22,336 bases of DNA from Lachnospiraceae bacterium. Its GTDB lineage: Bacteria; Bacillota_A; Clostridia; Lachnospirales; Lachnospiraceae. The notes under the pieces are model-generated. The model did no database searches, had not been told where the DNA came from, and worked only from the letters and a program-made list of their open reading frames with translations. The translations under genes and the position numbers were made by a program. How positions within the stretch are numbered: the first letter of the stretch is position 1; each line of letters begins with the position of its first letter. The stretch is from assembly GCA_016291475.1 (NCBI GenBank), contig JAEEXJ010000055.1, positions 1-22,336 on the forward strand. Direction: 5' to 3'. Shown piece by piece: positions 1 to 9,749 of this stretch.

Positions 1-1031
1 GTATATCCCGAAATTCCGCCGGGTATGAGCAGTTCAAACTCATCCGCATCGGGAATTCCGTTTTTATTTTCATCAATAATATTCTGTCCCTGAACCGGAG
101 ATATGGTCTCATATTCGGCTTCAGATTCAATGACGAATGTAGCTTCGCTAACAGGACTCCTCACACCGTAAGCATTAACGGCGCATACCTTAATGTCATA
201 TTCCCCCTTTGTAAGGAGAAGAGGCAGGTTGTATTCATCACTGTTTTCATCAGGATCGGTTCCGTCCAGCGTGTAGTAGATCCTGCCGTTTCCCGGAACC
301 GTGATCTTAAGTATCTGATCAGTTCCGTAATATCCGCTCTCCAGTGAAAACTCGGGGATCATCAGACAAAACTCTACAAACTGATCCTTGATCTCAACAT
401 TGTTGCAGGTATAGAGGATGTCCGCCATCGATACATAATCTTCATTCTGATAATAGATGGCGAGAAGCTTTTCATACGCCGCAGCATTCTGATCGGATGT
501 TGCAAAAGGAAGTCCGATGATCTGAAGAAGAAGATTTTCATACTTGATATACTCTTCATCTTCTTTGTAGAGTTCCGCAAGATATAGCAGAACGTCCACA
601 TCATCACTGTCCTGAACTTCAAGTGCTTCGATTATGGCTTTGGCCTTTGCTCTGTCTCCGGACTCGGCATGTTCTCTGGCAGATTCGAGGAGATATTCGG
701 CAGTTGAATATCTGTTGATGAATCCGAGGGAAACCATGGCCAGCGCTACAACAGAAGCAGCAAGGAGCGCAAACCTGATCCATCCGTATTTATTTTTCGG
801 TTCGTCGGAGTTTTCTTTTTTCCTGACAGGTCTTTCGTCATTGGCTCCTTCGGGTGATCTTCCGAAATCAGTTTCATCGTCGTCGAATTCGCTGATCAGA
901 TTCTTAACGGTCTCTTCGGCTTTATTAACCGCAAATTCCGTAAAGTCGGGAACCAGATGGACGTCTTTACCGCATTTTTCGCAGTAGAGTGATCCTTCGG
1001 GAATCTCTGCTCCGCAGATTTCACATTTCAT
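1..1031 (-). CDS. Membrane-anchored zinc-ribbon protein with chitobiase-like C-terminal domain (partial, runs off left edge)
   Basis: The reading frame opens at ATG 1031, behind a GGAG ribosome binding site, and stays open for 343 codons to the window edge, so the C-terminus is missing. Visible parts in order: a zinc ribbon with C3-x2-C6 and C17-x2-C20; an acidic linker; one membrane span at about 84-106; a helical, TPR-like region at about 110-215; a beta-rich segment at about 228-302 containing YYTLDGTDP, typical of the chitobiase/beta-hexosaminidase C-terminal (CHB_HEX_C) domain; and a calcium-loop-like run at about 320-331 (D-E-N-K-N-G-I-P-D). The predicted topology is zinc ribbon inside and the rest outside the membrane. 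It follows folD by 21 bp, so it is probably the last or a late gene of this operon. The function is unknown; a surface or cell-wall sensor or scaffold is an inference. Confidence 0.88.
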   Translation of the reverse strand, partial: MKCEICGAEIPEGSLYCEKCGKDVHLVPDFTEFAVNKAEETVKNLISEFDDDETDFGRSPEGANDERPVRKKENSDEPKNKYGWIRFALLAASVVALAMVSLGFINRYSTAEYLLESAREHAESGDRAKAKAIIEALEVQDSDDVDVLLYLAELYKEDEEYIKYENLLLQIIGLPFATSDQNAAAYEKLLAIYYQNEDYVSMADILYTCNNVEIKDQFVEFCLMIPEFSLESGYYGTDQILKITVPGNGRIYYTLDGTDPDENSDEYNLPLLLTKGEYDIKVCAVNAYGVRSPVSEATFVIESEAEYETISPVQGQNIIDENKNGIPDADEFELLIPGGISGY

Positions 1032-1052
1032 ATATTGGGACTCCGCAATCAA

Positions 1053-1892
1053 TTATGCATCAACAGATGCAAGACAATTGTACATAAGCATTGCGATGGT
1101 CATGGGACCTACACCGCCGGGAACGGGAGTGATCGCGGAAGCTACGGGTTCAACCGATGCGTAATCCACATCGCCGCAGAGCTTTCCGTCATCCATTCTG
1201 TGAATGCCTACGTCTATAACTACAGCCCCCTCACGCACATAGGAAGCATCAATGAACTTGGGCTTACCTATGGCTACAACAAGAATATCAGCACGCTTGG
1301 TCACTTCCTTAAGATCCTTTGTTCTGGAGTGACAAACGGTTACTGTTCCGTTCTCCTGAAGAAGAAGCATGCTCATGGGCTTGCCTACGATATTGCTGCG
1401 GCCAACTACAACGCATTCTTTTCCGGATATCTCGATGTTCGAACGCTTAAGAAGCTGGATGACACCTGCGGGTGTACAGCTTACGAAGCCTTTCTTTCCG
1501 ATCGAGAGTTTACCGACATTGACGGGATGAAAACCGTCAACATCCTTATCAGCAGAAATGGCATCAAGTACCCTGTCCTCATCGATACCTGCGGGAAGAG
1601 GAAGCTGAACGAGGATTCCGTTAACATCTTCTCTTTCGTTGAGCTCTGCGATAAGCTCAAGGAGTTTTTCCTCGGTGGTATCTGCGGGAAGCTCATATGA
1701 TAAGGATCTGATACCGCAATATTCACAGGCTTTCTTTTTGTTCTTAACATATACCTGAGAAGCGGGATCTTCGCCCACAAGGATTACCGCAAGTGTTGCG
1801 GTGATACCTTTTGCAGAAAGCTCGGCGGTGCGTGCTTTGATCTCGTCCTTAACTGCCTGTGATATTGCTTTTCCGTCTATGATCTGTGCCAT
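1053..1892 (-). CDS. folD: Bifunctional methylenetetrahydrofolate dehydrogenase / methenyltetrahydrofolate cyclohydrolase
   Basis: FolD oxidises 5,10-methylene-THF to methenyl-THF with NAD(P) and hydrolyses it to 10-formyl-THF in the cytoplasm. The 279-residue length is normal. Family motifs are present: YVKNK at 48-52, where Y48 and K52 match the catalytic Tyr and Lys of E. coli FolD; QLPLP at 96-100; DVDGFHP with D119; the Rossmann motif GRSNIVGKP at 164-172; and PVPGGVGPMT near 256-265. The start has a GAGG ribosome binding site. It lies 29 bp after fhs, which makes 10-formyl-THF from formate, so the two genes form a compact one-carbon module. I see no folate riboswitch leader, consistent with it being an internal operon gene. 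Confidence 0.98.
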   Translation of the reverse strand: MAQIIDGKAISQAVKDEIKARTAELSAKGITATLAVILVGEDPASQVYVKNKKKACEYCGIRSLSYELPADTTEEKLLELIAELNEREDVNGILVQLPLPAGIDEDRVLDAISADKDVDGFHPVNVGKLSIGKKGFVSCTPAGVIQLLKRSNIEISGKECVVVGRSNIVGKPMSMLLLQENGTVTVCHSRTKDLKEVTKRADILVVAIGKPKFIDASYVREGAVVIDVGIHRMDDGKLCGDVDYASVEPVASAITPVPGGVGPMTIAMLMYNCLASVDA

Positions 1893-1921
1893 TTCGTTAC
1901 CTCATTTAAAACAGTGCTTTA

Positions 1922-3592
1922 TCAGAAGAGTCCGGTAATCTTACCGTTATCATCCACATCGATCTTGTAAGCTGCGGGAGACTTTGAAAGTCCGGGCATT
2001 GTCATGATGTTACCGGTAAGAACTACTACGAATCCTGCACCTGCACTTACATATACTTCTCTTACGTTAAGAGTAAATCCCGAAGGACGTCCGAGAAGAT
2101 TGGGATCGTCGGATAAGCTGTACTGGGTCTTAGCCATACAAACGGGAAGGTTTCCGAATCCCATCTCTTCAATCTTCTTGATCTGCTTTGCGGCGGATGA
2201 TGCGATGGATACATCTGCTGCTCCGTAAATCTTCTTTGCTACGGTTTCGATCTTCTCGGTGATTGAAAGCTCATCTGCATAGATAGGCTTAAATGCTGCC
2301 TTTCCGCTCTCAGCTTCTTCGATAACCATCTGAGCAAGTTCGCATCCGCCTTCGCCGCCCTTTTCCCAAACTCTGGCAACGGACATACGGCAATTCTTGC
2401 TCTCACAATACTCTTTGATAAATGCGATCTCTGCATCGGTATCGGATACGAATGCATTGAGTGCAACAACAACGGGAAGTCCGTAGGACTGGATATTCTC
2501 GATATGCTTTCCGAGATTTTCGATGCCGCTCTTAAGTGCGTCGAGATTCTCGACCCCAAGCTGATCCTTGGGAACTCCTCCGTTATATTTAAGTGCTCTT
2601 ACGGTTGCTACGAGAACTACGGCATCGGGCTTAAGTCCTGCCTGTCTGCACTTAATGTCGAAGAACTTCTCAGCTCCGAGGTCTGCACCGAATCCTGCTT
2701 CGGTGATGCAGTAATCTGCAAGTTTAAGTGCGGTTCTTGTAGCGATAACGGAGTTACATCCGTGTGCGATATTTGCGAAAGGTCCGCCGTGTACGATCGC
2801 GGGAGTATGTTCAAGAGTCTGGATGATATTGGGTCTGATCGCATCCTTGAGAAGTGCGGTCATTGCACCGACTGCCTGAATATCACCTGCGGTAACGGGG
2901 TTTCCGTCAAGGTCGTAAGCTACGATTATTCTTGAAAGTCTTGCTTTGAGATCCTTAAGATTCTCGGAAAGACAAAGTACAGCCATGATCTCGGAAGCAA
3001 CGGTAATAACGAAATGATCTTCTCTTACAAATCCGTCTGACTTGGAGCCAAGGCCTACAACGATGTTTCTGAGAGCCCTGTCGTTCATGTCCATACATCT
3101 CTTCCATACTACGCTTCTGGAATCGATCCTCTTCTCATTACCCTGCTGGATATGATTGTCGAGAAGTGCAGCAAGAAGGTTGTTTGCAGCGGTGATCGCA
3201 TGAAAGTCACCGGTGAAATGAAGGTTAAGGTCCTCCATGGGAACAACCTGTGCCATTCCGCCGCCTGCAGCTCCGCCCTTGATTCCGAAACAAGGTCCGA
3301 GTGAAGGCTCTCTTAATGCGATGATTGCTTTCTTGTTAAGCTTTGCGAATGCTTCACCGAGACCTACGGTAACGGTGGTCTTTCCCTCTCCTGCGGGAGT
3401 GGGGTTGATCGCGGTTACAAGAATAAGCTTTCCGTTCTTGTTTCCTTCGATCTCCTTAAGGCTCTCATCGGTAAGCTTAGCCTTATATTTTCCGTAAAGT
3501 TCCAGTGACTCGGGATCAATCCCTGCTCTGGTAGCAACTTCGGTAATGGGGAGCATTTCACAGCTCTGTGCGATTTCGATATCTGATCTCAT
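1922..3592 (-). CDS. fhs: Formate-tetrahydrofolate ligase
   Basis: It catalyses ATP-dependent ligation of formate to THF, giving 10-formyl-THF for purine and formyl-Met synthesis or for reductive one-carbon flow. The ATP-binding loop [10 protein letters not shown] lies at about 64-73, and the rest matches the family throughout (for example [18 protein letters not shown] and [13 protein letters not shown]). The frame can be extended to a TTG at 3610, but I chose ATG 3592. It has AGG of an AGGCAGG run eight bases upstream, starts MRSDIEIAQ as family members do, and gives the usual length of 556 residues. It sits 24 bp after ftsK and 29 bp before folD. Presence of this enzyme alone does not show acetogenesis, because it is widespread in Clostridia. 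Confidence 0.98.
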   Translation of the reverse strand: MRSDIEIAQSCEMLPITEVATRAGIDPESLELYGKYKAKLTDESLKEIEGNKNGKLILVTAINPTPAGEGKTTVTVGLGEAFAKLNKKAIIALREPSLGPCFGIKGGAAGGGMAQVVPMEDLNLHFTGDFHAITAANNLLAALLDNHIQQGNEKRIDSRSVVWKRCMDMNDRALRNIVVGLGSKSDGFVREDHFVITVASEIMAVLCLSENLKDLKARLSRIIVAYDLDGNPVTAGDIQAVGAMTALLKDAIRPNIIQTLEHTPAIVHGGPFANIAHGCNSVIATRTALKLADYCITEAGFGADLGAEKFFDIKCRQAGLKPDAVVLVATVRALKYNGGVPKDQLGVENLDALKSGIENLGKHIENIQSYGLPVVVALNAFVSDTDAEIAFIKEYCESKNCRMSVARVWEKGGEGGCELAQMVIEEAESGKAAFKPIYADELSITEKIETVAKKIYGAADVSIASSAAKQIKKIEEMGFGNLPVCMAKTQYSLSDDPNLLGRPSGFTLNVREVYVSAGAGFVVVLTGNIMTMPGLSKSPAAYKIDVDDNGKITGLF

Positions 3593-3616
3593 TTTTTCAT
3601 CCTGCCTCAAATTTAT

Positions 3617-6600
3617 TTATTCAGATTTTTCCTGTGATGCCAGAAATGCCTCAAACATTTCTTCTGTCATAAGGATTTCCCTGGGTTTTGTACCCTGTTC
3701 GGGGCCTACGACACTGTAGTCAGCAAGCATATCCATGATCCTGGCGGCACGGTTAAAACCGATTTTTAATACTCTCTGAAGATATCCAATCGAAGCTTTA
3801 CCGCTCCTGATTATATATCTTCCCGCTTCGGGCAAAAGTTCGTCACCGAATACCGATGAAGATCCTCCCGACGATGATGAAGACGAATTATTTGATACGA
3901 CCGATTCATTACCGGCTTCGATATCAATGATGGTCTTCTTCAGATCGTTTATTCCGTCAGCTCCTTCAAGAGGATTGTGGAATGCGGGATCCGCACTGAT
4001 ACCTCTCAAGTAGCCTGTAACTTTTGAAACTTCCTCATCGGAAACAAATGCACCCTGGAGTCTTTCGGGTCTCATTTTACCCTGAGGGTAAAAGAGCATG
4101 TCTCCTTTTCCGAGAAGTTTTTCGGCACCAACCGAATCAAGAATGGTTCTTGAATCTACACCGCTGGATACCGCAAAAGCTATACGGCTGGGCATGTTTG
4201 CCTTGATAAGTCCGGTGATGACGTCAACGGAAGGACGCTGGGTAGCAACGATAAGATGCATTCCCGCAGCTCTTGCAAGCTGTGCCAGACGACATATCGA
4301 TTCCTCGACCTCTTTTGCAGCAACCATCATCAGATCGGCAAGCTCGTCGATAATGATAACGACTCTGGGCATCTTACGAAGTGCCGGAGCAAGTGACTCC
4401 GTCTCTTCGTGTCTGTCGACTTCCTCGGGCTCTCTCCTGCCGGCATTTACATCTTCGACATACTGGTTATAACCCTCGATGTCTCTTACGCCGCGATCTG
4501 CAAACGCCCTGTATCTTCTCTCCATCTCCTTGACGGACCATTTAAGCATCTCCGATGCAGCCTTGGGCTTGGTAACAACGTCAAAAGGAAGATGAGGTAT
4601 CTTGTTATATACTTTCAGCTCAACGACCTTGGGGTCAACCATGATGAGCTGTACATCTTCGGGCGAACACTTATACAGAATGCTCAGGATAAGTGTATTG
4701 ATACATACAGACTTACCGGATCCCGTAGTACCTGCGATAAGCACGTGAGGGAACTTGGCGATATTTGCTACAACAGTCTTACCCTCGATATCTTTACCTA
4801 CGGCAAAAGAAAGAGGATCCTTGGATTTTTTGTATTCGCCGCTGGATAAAAGGTCACCCAGAAATACGGCTGTGGCGGTGGAATTGGGAACCTCGATTCC
4901 AATGGCGCTCTTGCCGGGAATGGGAGCTTCGATCCTTATATCCGTTGCCGCAAGTGCCATCTTGATCTCATCGGAAAGACCGACGACTCTCGAAAGCTTT
5001 GTTCCCTGACTTACGGTAAATTCATATCTGGTAACGGTAGGACCCTGACTGTATTCACCCATCTCGGCTTCAATACCGAAGGATGCAAGAGTTTGGATAA
5101 GTTTGCTTTGAACATCCCTGATCTCAGCCTGAGCATCACGCTTTGATGATCCGCTCTTTTTGAGATAGTCGAGGCTGGGAGCCCTGTAAACAAATCTTGC
5201 ATTTCTCTTGGCAGGTGCTTTACGTACCTGTGCAGAAACAGATATGTCCGATGCTTTCTCGCTTACAGGGTCAGGAGAAACCTGAGCATTCTCAAAATTC
5301 GGAGGAACGGGCATATCAGGAATCTCGGTGCTTGCATCTTCGGGAACATATTCTTCATGCAATCCCGTAACTCTTATCTTATGATCGGAATTGATCTTTA
5401 CTCTCTCAAATGAGGGCTCGCTGCTCTCAAACTCATCTTCAATGACATCATCCGGAGCAGTAGTCTGCGACATGGCACCGGGACGCTTGGCGGGATCATA
5501 CCAGGTTCCTCTGGCGTCATTATTTTCATACTCGATGTCCTCATCATCAGGCTCATACTCACGATAACTCATCTCGTGCATCTCGCCGGTATGATGCTCA
5601 TCAAACATGGTTCTGCGCTCGGGCGCCTTACGTGCTACGAGGATTTCTTCCGCATCCTCGGTTTCTTCCTTGATTTTTCTGCCGGCTTCTTTCTTCAGGC
5701 GCTCTTCTTCGGTACGCTTCTTAAAATTGTTCTTCCAGTTCTCAAGCCCGTCCGATACAGCGGAAAGAGCGTCCTTCTTCTTGGAATCACGTTCTTTACG
5801 CATTTTCTCCGTTACGGTAAGAGCTTCTCTTGGAGCATCCGGTTCATCGTCTTCATAAGGAACAAGTCCTGTTTCAGATGAATTATCGGGAAGTTCGGGA
5901 AGGCTTTCTTTTTCTTCAAGCAAAAGGCGTCTTTCTTCCCTTCTGTCCCTTTGACTGCTGATAAAATCCCCCGTCCTGTTCGAGGCACTGAGGATGATCT
6001 GTCTGAAGAGGTTTGAAAAAAACTTCCTGTTAATCGCGAAGAGACTTAAGACCAGTACCAGAAGGCAGACGATGACGCATCCGGCCGTTCCGATGTTTTT
6101 GCACAGTGCATAGGAAATACTTCCCGCGATCACTCCTCCGCCTTTTTTACCGTCGGCACAGAGTTTGTACAGATCCCCGGTATTATATTCCGTCATGGAC
6201 CGTGAAACCTTACCGGCCATATCCGCAAATATACCGAATATCAAAAAGAGAATCCCCGCTCCCGTCATTCTTATGGGAAGAATGGGATCGGATTCATTAA
6301 AAAACATATACCAGAAGATCATTCCGGTGATAAACGCAGGGGCGATATATCCGGTAAAACCAAATGCACCGAAGAGCACGGAAGCGATGGTGTCTCCGAA
6401 GGAGCCGCAGGTTCCGAATGCACAAAGAGTAAGAAATATTGCGACACCTGCAACTATCACCGATACAAGAATCCTTGATGAGCCGTCATCATCATAATCA
6501 TCCCGTGACGAACGCCCCCCGGGTGATGCAGAGGTCCTCCCCTGTCCACGGCGGGATGAGTTTGATGTATTCCTGCCGGCCGGTGAAGGTCTTCTCTGAG

Positions 6601-6637
6601 CAGATCTTGAATTGTTAACATTGTTACGTGAAGCCAT
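3617..6637 (-). CDS. ftsK: FtsK/SpoIIIE family DNA translocase
   Basis: This is a membrane-anchored, ATP-driven double-stranded DNA pump that clears chromosome ends through the division septum, or into the forespore in SpoIIIE types. It has 1006 residues: a basic Ser/Arg-rich N-tail, about four membrane spans between 56 and 202, and a long charged, probably disordered linker to about 480. The RecA-like motor follows, with Walker A GTTGSGKS at 636-643 and Walker B IIIDE with D764/E765. A Ser-rich linker near 915 leads to the winged-helix gamma domain (about 945-990, including IGFNRAARIMDML) that reads polar DNA motifs. The start has an AAAGGA site 12 bases upstream. It lies 16 bp after the multispanning membrane gene. 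The sequence does not separate FtsK from SpoIIIE roles. Confidence 0.97.
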   Translation of the reverse strand: MASRNNVNNSRSAQRRPSPAGRNTSNSSRRGQGRTSASPGGRSSRDDYDDDGSSRILVSVIVAGVAIFLTLCAFGTCGSFGDTIASVLFGAFGFTGYIAPAFITGMIFWYMFFNESDPILPIRMTGAGILFLIFGIFADMAGKVSRSMTEYNTGDLYKLCADGKKGGGVIAGSISYALCKNIGTAGCVIVCLLVLVLSLFAINRKFFSNLFRQIILSASNRTGDFISSQRDRREERRLLLEEKESLPELPDNSSETGLVPYEDDEPDAPREALTVTEKMRKERDSKKKDALSAVSDGLENWKNNFKKRTEEERLKKEAGRKIKEETEDAEEILVARKAPERRTMFDEHHTGEMHEMSYREYEPDDEDIEYENNDARGTWYDPAKRPGAMSQTTAPDDVIEDEFESSEPSFERVKINSDHKIRVTGLHEEYVPEDASTEIPDMPVPPNFENAQVSPDPVSEKASDISVSAQVRKAPAKRNARFVYRAPSLDYLKKSGSSKRDAQAEIRDVQSKLIQTLASFGIEAEMGEYSQGPTVTRYEFTVSQGTKLSRVVGLSDEIKMALAATDIRIEAPIPGKSAIGIEVPNSTATAVFLGDLLSSGEYKKSKDPLSFAVGKDIEGKTVVANIAKFPHVLIAGTTGSGKSVCINTLILSILYKCSPEDVQLIMVDPKVVELKVYNKIPHLPFDVVTKPKAASEMLKWSVKEMERRYRAFADRGVRDIEGYNQYVEDVNAGRREPEEVDRHEETESLAPALRKMPRVVIIIDELADLMMVAAKEVEESICRLAQLARAAGMHLIVATQRPSVDVITGLIKANMPSRIAFAVSSGVDSRTILDSVGAEKLLGKGDMLFYPQGKMRPERLQGAFVSDEEVSKVTGYLRGISADPAFHNPLEGADGINDLKKTIIDIEAGNESVVSNNSSSSSSGGSSSVFGDELLPEAGRYIIRSGKASIGYLQRVLKIGFNRAARIMDMLADYSVVGPEQGTKPREILMTEEMFEAFLASQEKSE

Positions 6638-6653
6638 TTAAACGATAAATCCT

Positions 6654-8777
6654 TTAAATATCAAAATCATCATCATCCGAGATCCTGATATCGTAATCCA
6701 TCTTATCTCCGGACAGTTCAATATCGTATTCCATGGGATGATGTTCTGTTTTTCTGGCAGGATGTGGAATGGGATTTTCCAGAAGAACTGCTCCGTTTGC
6801 TGCAATCTCCGGCCCATGATTCTGAGCCTTAACCTGCTCTTTCTGATGTGTATTATCCGCAGTTTTTACATTTTCCGAGGGCTTAGATTCTTCGGTAACC
6901 GCTGCGTTTGTTTTCTCTTTATCTGCCTGTTTTGTTCTTTCGGCATACTGTTGAGCCCATGCTCCGGGTCTTCTCCTGAACTCGGGTCTTAGCTGAGGTT
7001 TTTTATAAGGCACATAACCTGATTTGCTCTCTTCGTTCTTATCGTTCTGCTGAGTATCCTTAAGCGCAGTTCCGACATTCCTGACAGGTTCGTTTGCGGA
7101 ATCCGTCTTTTGAACGCCGAGTGATCCCCCTACGTTCTGAGGTTTGGGAGTCTCAATAACAGGCTCCTCTGCTTTGTTCTGCCCTACCTGCGCGGAAGAA
7201 TTCATAGGCCTGATATCCCTGGCATTTGGAGTCATATAATCCGCAGTGTTAACAACGGGCGGAGCAAGATTAATACCTGCTGCAGCCACGGGTGCGGGCG
7301 CAGGAGTCTTTGCTGCGGGAGCAGTCTCGGGAGTTCCGATATTAACGGCATCAAAACCCATATTAAGGTCCGGCTGTGAAAGGTTATCCGAAGATGTATT
7401 TTCATGGACGGGTTCAACAGGTTTAGGAGGAGCCGCATCGAAAGAACCTGCTTCAAGTGCATCAAGATCCTCCGGGGTGAAACTTCCGGAATCAAGTTTC
7501 TTGGGCACATATCCGGCAGCAGGAGCAACCACTTCATTGTCATAAAGCTCGGCACTTGCCTTAAATACATCTCCGGTGATCTTATCCGGGAACAGCTCCC
7601 TGAAGGATACGCCGGCAAGGAGAGCACAGATCATGAAGAATACTTCTCTTCCGTCGTTTTCCAGATATGTAAGGCCAAGGTTGTTAATAAGTATTATTAC
7701 AACCGCCGATAAGGTCAGGATCGATCTGGAATCGTCATAGGAAAGGAAACAAGCAAGTATACTGAGCGCTCCCAGAACCGCAAGGACCGTAACCTCTCCA
7801 TAGGATGTCATATATGAAAATCCGAGTGAAAAATTACCGGACGGCTGATATAACTTAACAATGCTGTCCAGAATATTTCCTGCATTCTTAGAACTTAAGA
7901 AAGAATCCAAAAAGATCAATAGCACAAGTCCGAATACCACGGAGATAAGAGCAAACAGCATTTTTCTGAATCTGATGGATAATTCCTCATCCTCATCCCC
8001 GGATTCAAAAAGAATACCGATGAGGAAAGGAATAAGCGCAAGTCCGCATACATCCGCATAGATACAAACAGCGGTCAGTATTCCGGATATCAGATAACAT
8101 ATGAATTTACCGCGTGATGCGGGATAAGCGAACGAAATCGCAAAAAGAGTGATACAGATAAGCAGAAATACAAGATTTCTCGAGCTTAAAGTAAGAGCCT
8201 CATGAACAGAAAAACCGGAAATGGTCCAGAATCCGGCAAAAATCAGCGCCGGGATCATTCCAAGCATCTTACGGAATGCCGCAAATCCGAAGATCACGGC
8301 AACGATCTGAAGTGCGATGTTAAAGATCGTAGCCACAAATATCCTGTTCCCAAACAGGAAAAAAATCCCGTGAAGAGCTGTAAGATACCAGTCATCACAG
8401 GGGTGAACTATATGCTTGACCTGCTCTCCCGTCACCTTCGCAAGCTCAAAATAAGCAGTACCTCCGAGACCGTTCCACATATAGGAAGCTGCCCTGAAGG
8501 CAATCGAAGAGACAAGGAGAACAATGAATACGGCTAAACCGATAATGTTTCCTTTTTCCGAAATCGCCTTGAACTTGTCCGACATCTCCGTATATGAGAG
8601 AAGCTTTTTTAAGACAAGTCCCAGGATAATTATCACGCCAAATGCCGCAAGTCCGGGCAAATAGGAGTAACCTAACCCCTGAGCCGCATCCATGATGGCA
8701 ATAATGGAAACGGCACTGGCGAGCAATGCATATATAACATTCAGAACATAAGAAAACTTAGTCTTGCGCAGAGTCAT
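6654..8777 (-). CDS. Multispanning membrane protein with long disordered cytoplasmic tail, possible GT-C-type partner of the adjacent glycosyltransferase
   Basis: I do not recognise a named family. Residues 1 to about 395 hold roughly 12 hydrophobic spans, with one larger loop at about 98-130 containing charged residues, as in polyprenyl-phosphate-dependent GT-C glycosyltransferases. Residues from about 400 to 707 are Pro/Ala/Asn/Lys-rich and look disordered. Two GYVP-K motifs occur (422-427 and 587-593), and the extreme C-terminus is acidic with two related units (EYDIELSGDK, then DYDIRISDDDD). The start ATG has AAAAGG nine bases upstream and overlaps the last 20 bp of the GT2 gene, suggesting translational coupling. 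The likely role, by inference, is transfer of a lipid-linked sugar made by the GT2 enzyme onto a surface polymer. A purely structural membrane protein is the alternative. Confidence 0.85.
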   Translation of the reverse strand: MTLRKTKFSYVLNVIYALLASAVSIIAIMDAAQGLGYSYLPGLAAFGVIIILGLVLKKLLSYTEMSDKFKAISEKGNIIGLAVFIVLLVSSIAFRAASYMWNGLGGTAYFELAKVTGEQVKHIVHPCDDWYLTALHGIFFLFGNRIFVATIFNIALQIVAVIFGFAAFRKMLGMIPALIFAGFWTISGFSVHEALTLSSRNLVFLLICITLFAISFAYPASRGKFICYLISGILTAVCIYADVCGLALIPFLIGILFESGDEDEELSIRFRKMLFALISVVFGLVLLIFLDSFLSSKNAGNILDSIVKLYQPSGNFSLGFSYMTSYGEVTVLAVLGALSILACFLSYDDSRSILTLSAVVIILINNLGLTYLENDGREVFFMICALLAGVSFRELFPDKITGDVFKASAELYDNEVVAPAAGYVPKKLDSGSFTPEDLDALEAGSFDAAPPKPVEPVHENTSSDNLSQPDLNMGFDAVNIGTPETAPAAKTPAPAPVAAAGINLAPPVVNTADYMTPNARDIRPMNSSAQVGQNKAEEPVIETPKPQNVGGSLGVQKTDSANEPVRNVGTALKDTQQNDKNEESKSGYVPYKKPQLRPEFRRRPGAWAQQYAERTKQADKEKTNAAVTEESKPSENVKTADNTHQKEQVKAQNHGPEIAANGAVLLENPIPHPARKTEHHPMEYDIELSGDKMDYDIRISDDDDFDI

Positions 8778-9720
8778 TTGTCAAAACCTTTTCAATGTTG
8801 TATCTGGGTCTGTGTTTTACTTCGATATAGGTCTTACCTACATACTTGCCCACAAGGCCGATGGCAAGGAGCTGTAATCCGCCGAGGAACCAGATGGATA
8901 TGATAAGCGAAGTCCAGCCCGGTTCGACATTTCCCGTAAAGTATGAAACAAGAGCATATACAAGAGCCAGAAACGAAAGGAATATACAGGCTATACCGGC
9001 CGTGAGTATAAGATCGATGGGCCTGGTGGAGAACGATGATATTCCGTCAAAAGCAAGCGCAAGCATCTTTTTAAGGGGATACTTTGAAACTCCGGCAGCT
9101 CTTTCTTTTCTGTCATAATAAACACAATCGGTTTTGTATCCGATGAGGGGTACGATACCTCTGAGGAAAAGATTGTACTCGTGATAGTTCTCAAACTCTC
9201 CCAATGCTCTTGCACTCATAAGTCTGAAATCCGCATGGTTATATACGGTCTTCACGCCCATCTTGGCCATAAGCTTGTAGAATGACTGAGCGGTAAATCT
9301 CTTGAAGAATGTATCGGTCTTTCTCTCTTTGCGCACACCGTATACGATCTCACATCCCTCATGATACTTATCAACCATCTCTTCGATTACGGCGACATCA
9401 TCCTGAAGGTCCGCATCGATCGAAACGGAAATATCACACATTGAAGCCGCGGTAAAAAGACCTGCGGTAAGTGCATACTGGTGACCGACATTTCTGGCAA
9501 GTTTTACACCGAATATCTGATTCGGATACTTGGCGTGCTCTTCTTCGATGAGTTCCCAAGTTTTGTCCTTACTTCCGTCATTTACAAACAGTACGTAACT
9601 GTCTTCGGAGATCTTCTTCTTGGCTACAAGATCATCCAAAACACCTCTTAATGCTTCGGATGACATACCGAGTACTTCTTCTTCGTTATAGCAGGGAACA
9701 ACAATTGCAAGACGTTCCAT
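8758..9720 (-). CDS. GT2-family polyprenyl-phosphate glycosyltransferase (DPM1/GtrB/CsbB-like)
   Basis: This family moves a sugar from a nucleotide donor to undecaprenyl phosphate on the inner face of the membrane. The 320-residue length fits. The N-terminal GT-A fold shows VVPCYNEEE at 7-15, VNDGSKDKTWELI at about 47-58, and the metal-binding DAD at 102-104 followed by LQDD. Two membrane spans follow at about 237-261 and 270-295, and then the family tail ending in KYVGKTYIEVKHRPRY. The start has an AGAGG site about seven bases upstream. The gene lies 29 bp after yebC and overlaps the next membrane protein by 20 bp, a GtrB-plus-multispan-partner layout. The donor sugar cannot be read from the sequence. 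Confidence 0.95.
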   Translation of the reverse strand: MERLAIVVPCYNEEEVLGMSSEALRGVLDDLVAKKKISEDSYVLFVNDGSKDKTWELIEEEHAKYPNQIFGVKLARNVGHQYALTAGLFTAASMCDISVSIDADLQDDVAVIEEMVDKYHEGCEIVYGVRKERKTDTFFKRFTAQSFYKLMAKMGVKTVYNHADFRLMSARALGEFENYHEYNLFLRGIVPLIGYKTDCVYYDRKERAAGVSKYPLKKMLALAFDGISSFSTRPIDLILTAGIACIFLSFLALVYALVSYFTGNVEPGWTSLIISIWFLGGLQLLAIGLVGKYVGKTYIEVKHRPRYNIEKVLTNDSAQD

Positions 9721-9749
9721 AAATACCTCTTTTTCTACCCCGGATTAAA

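Noticed and set aside
1035..1700. 221-codon plus-strand frame opposite folD
   Set aside because: Antisense to a certain gene, with no ribosome binding site and composition that mirrors the folD codons.
1893..1921. Folate riboswitch before folD
   Set aside because: The gap is 29 bp and the fhs gap only 24 bp, far too short for a riboswitch.
3593..3610. N-terminal extension of fhs to TTG
   Set aside because: The extension consists of the ribosome binding site region of ATG 3592, and family members start at [12 protein letters not shown] sequence.
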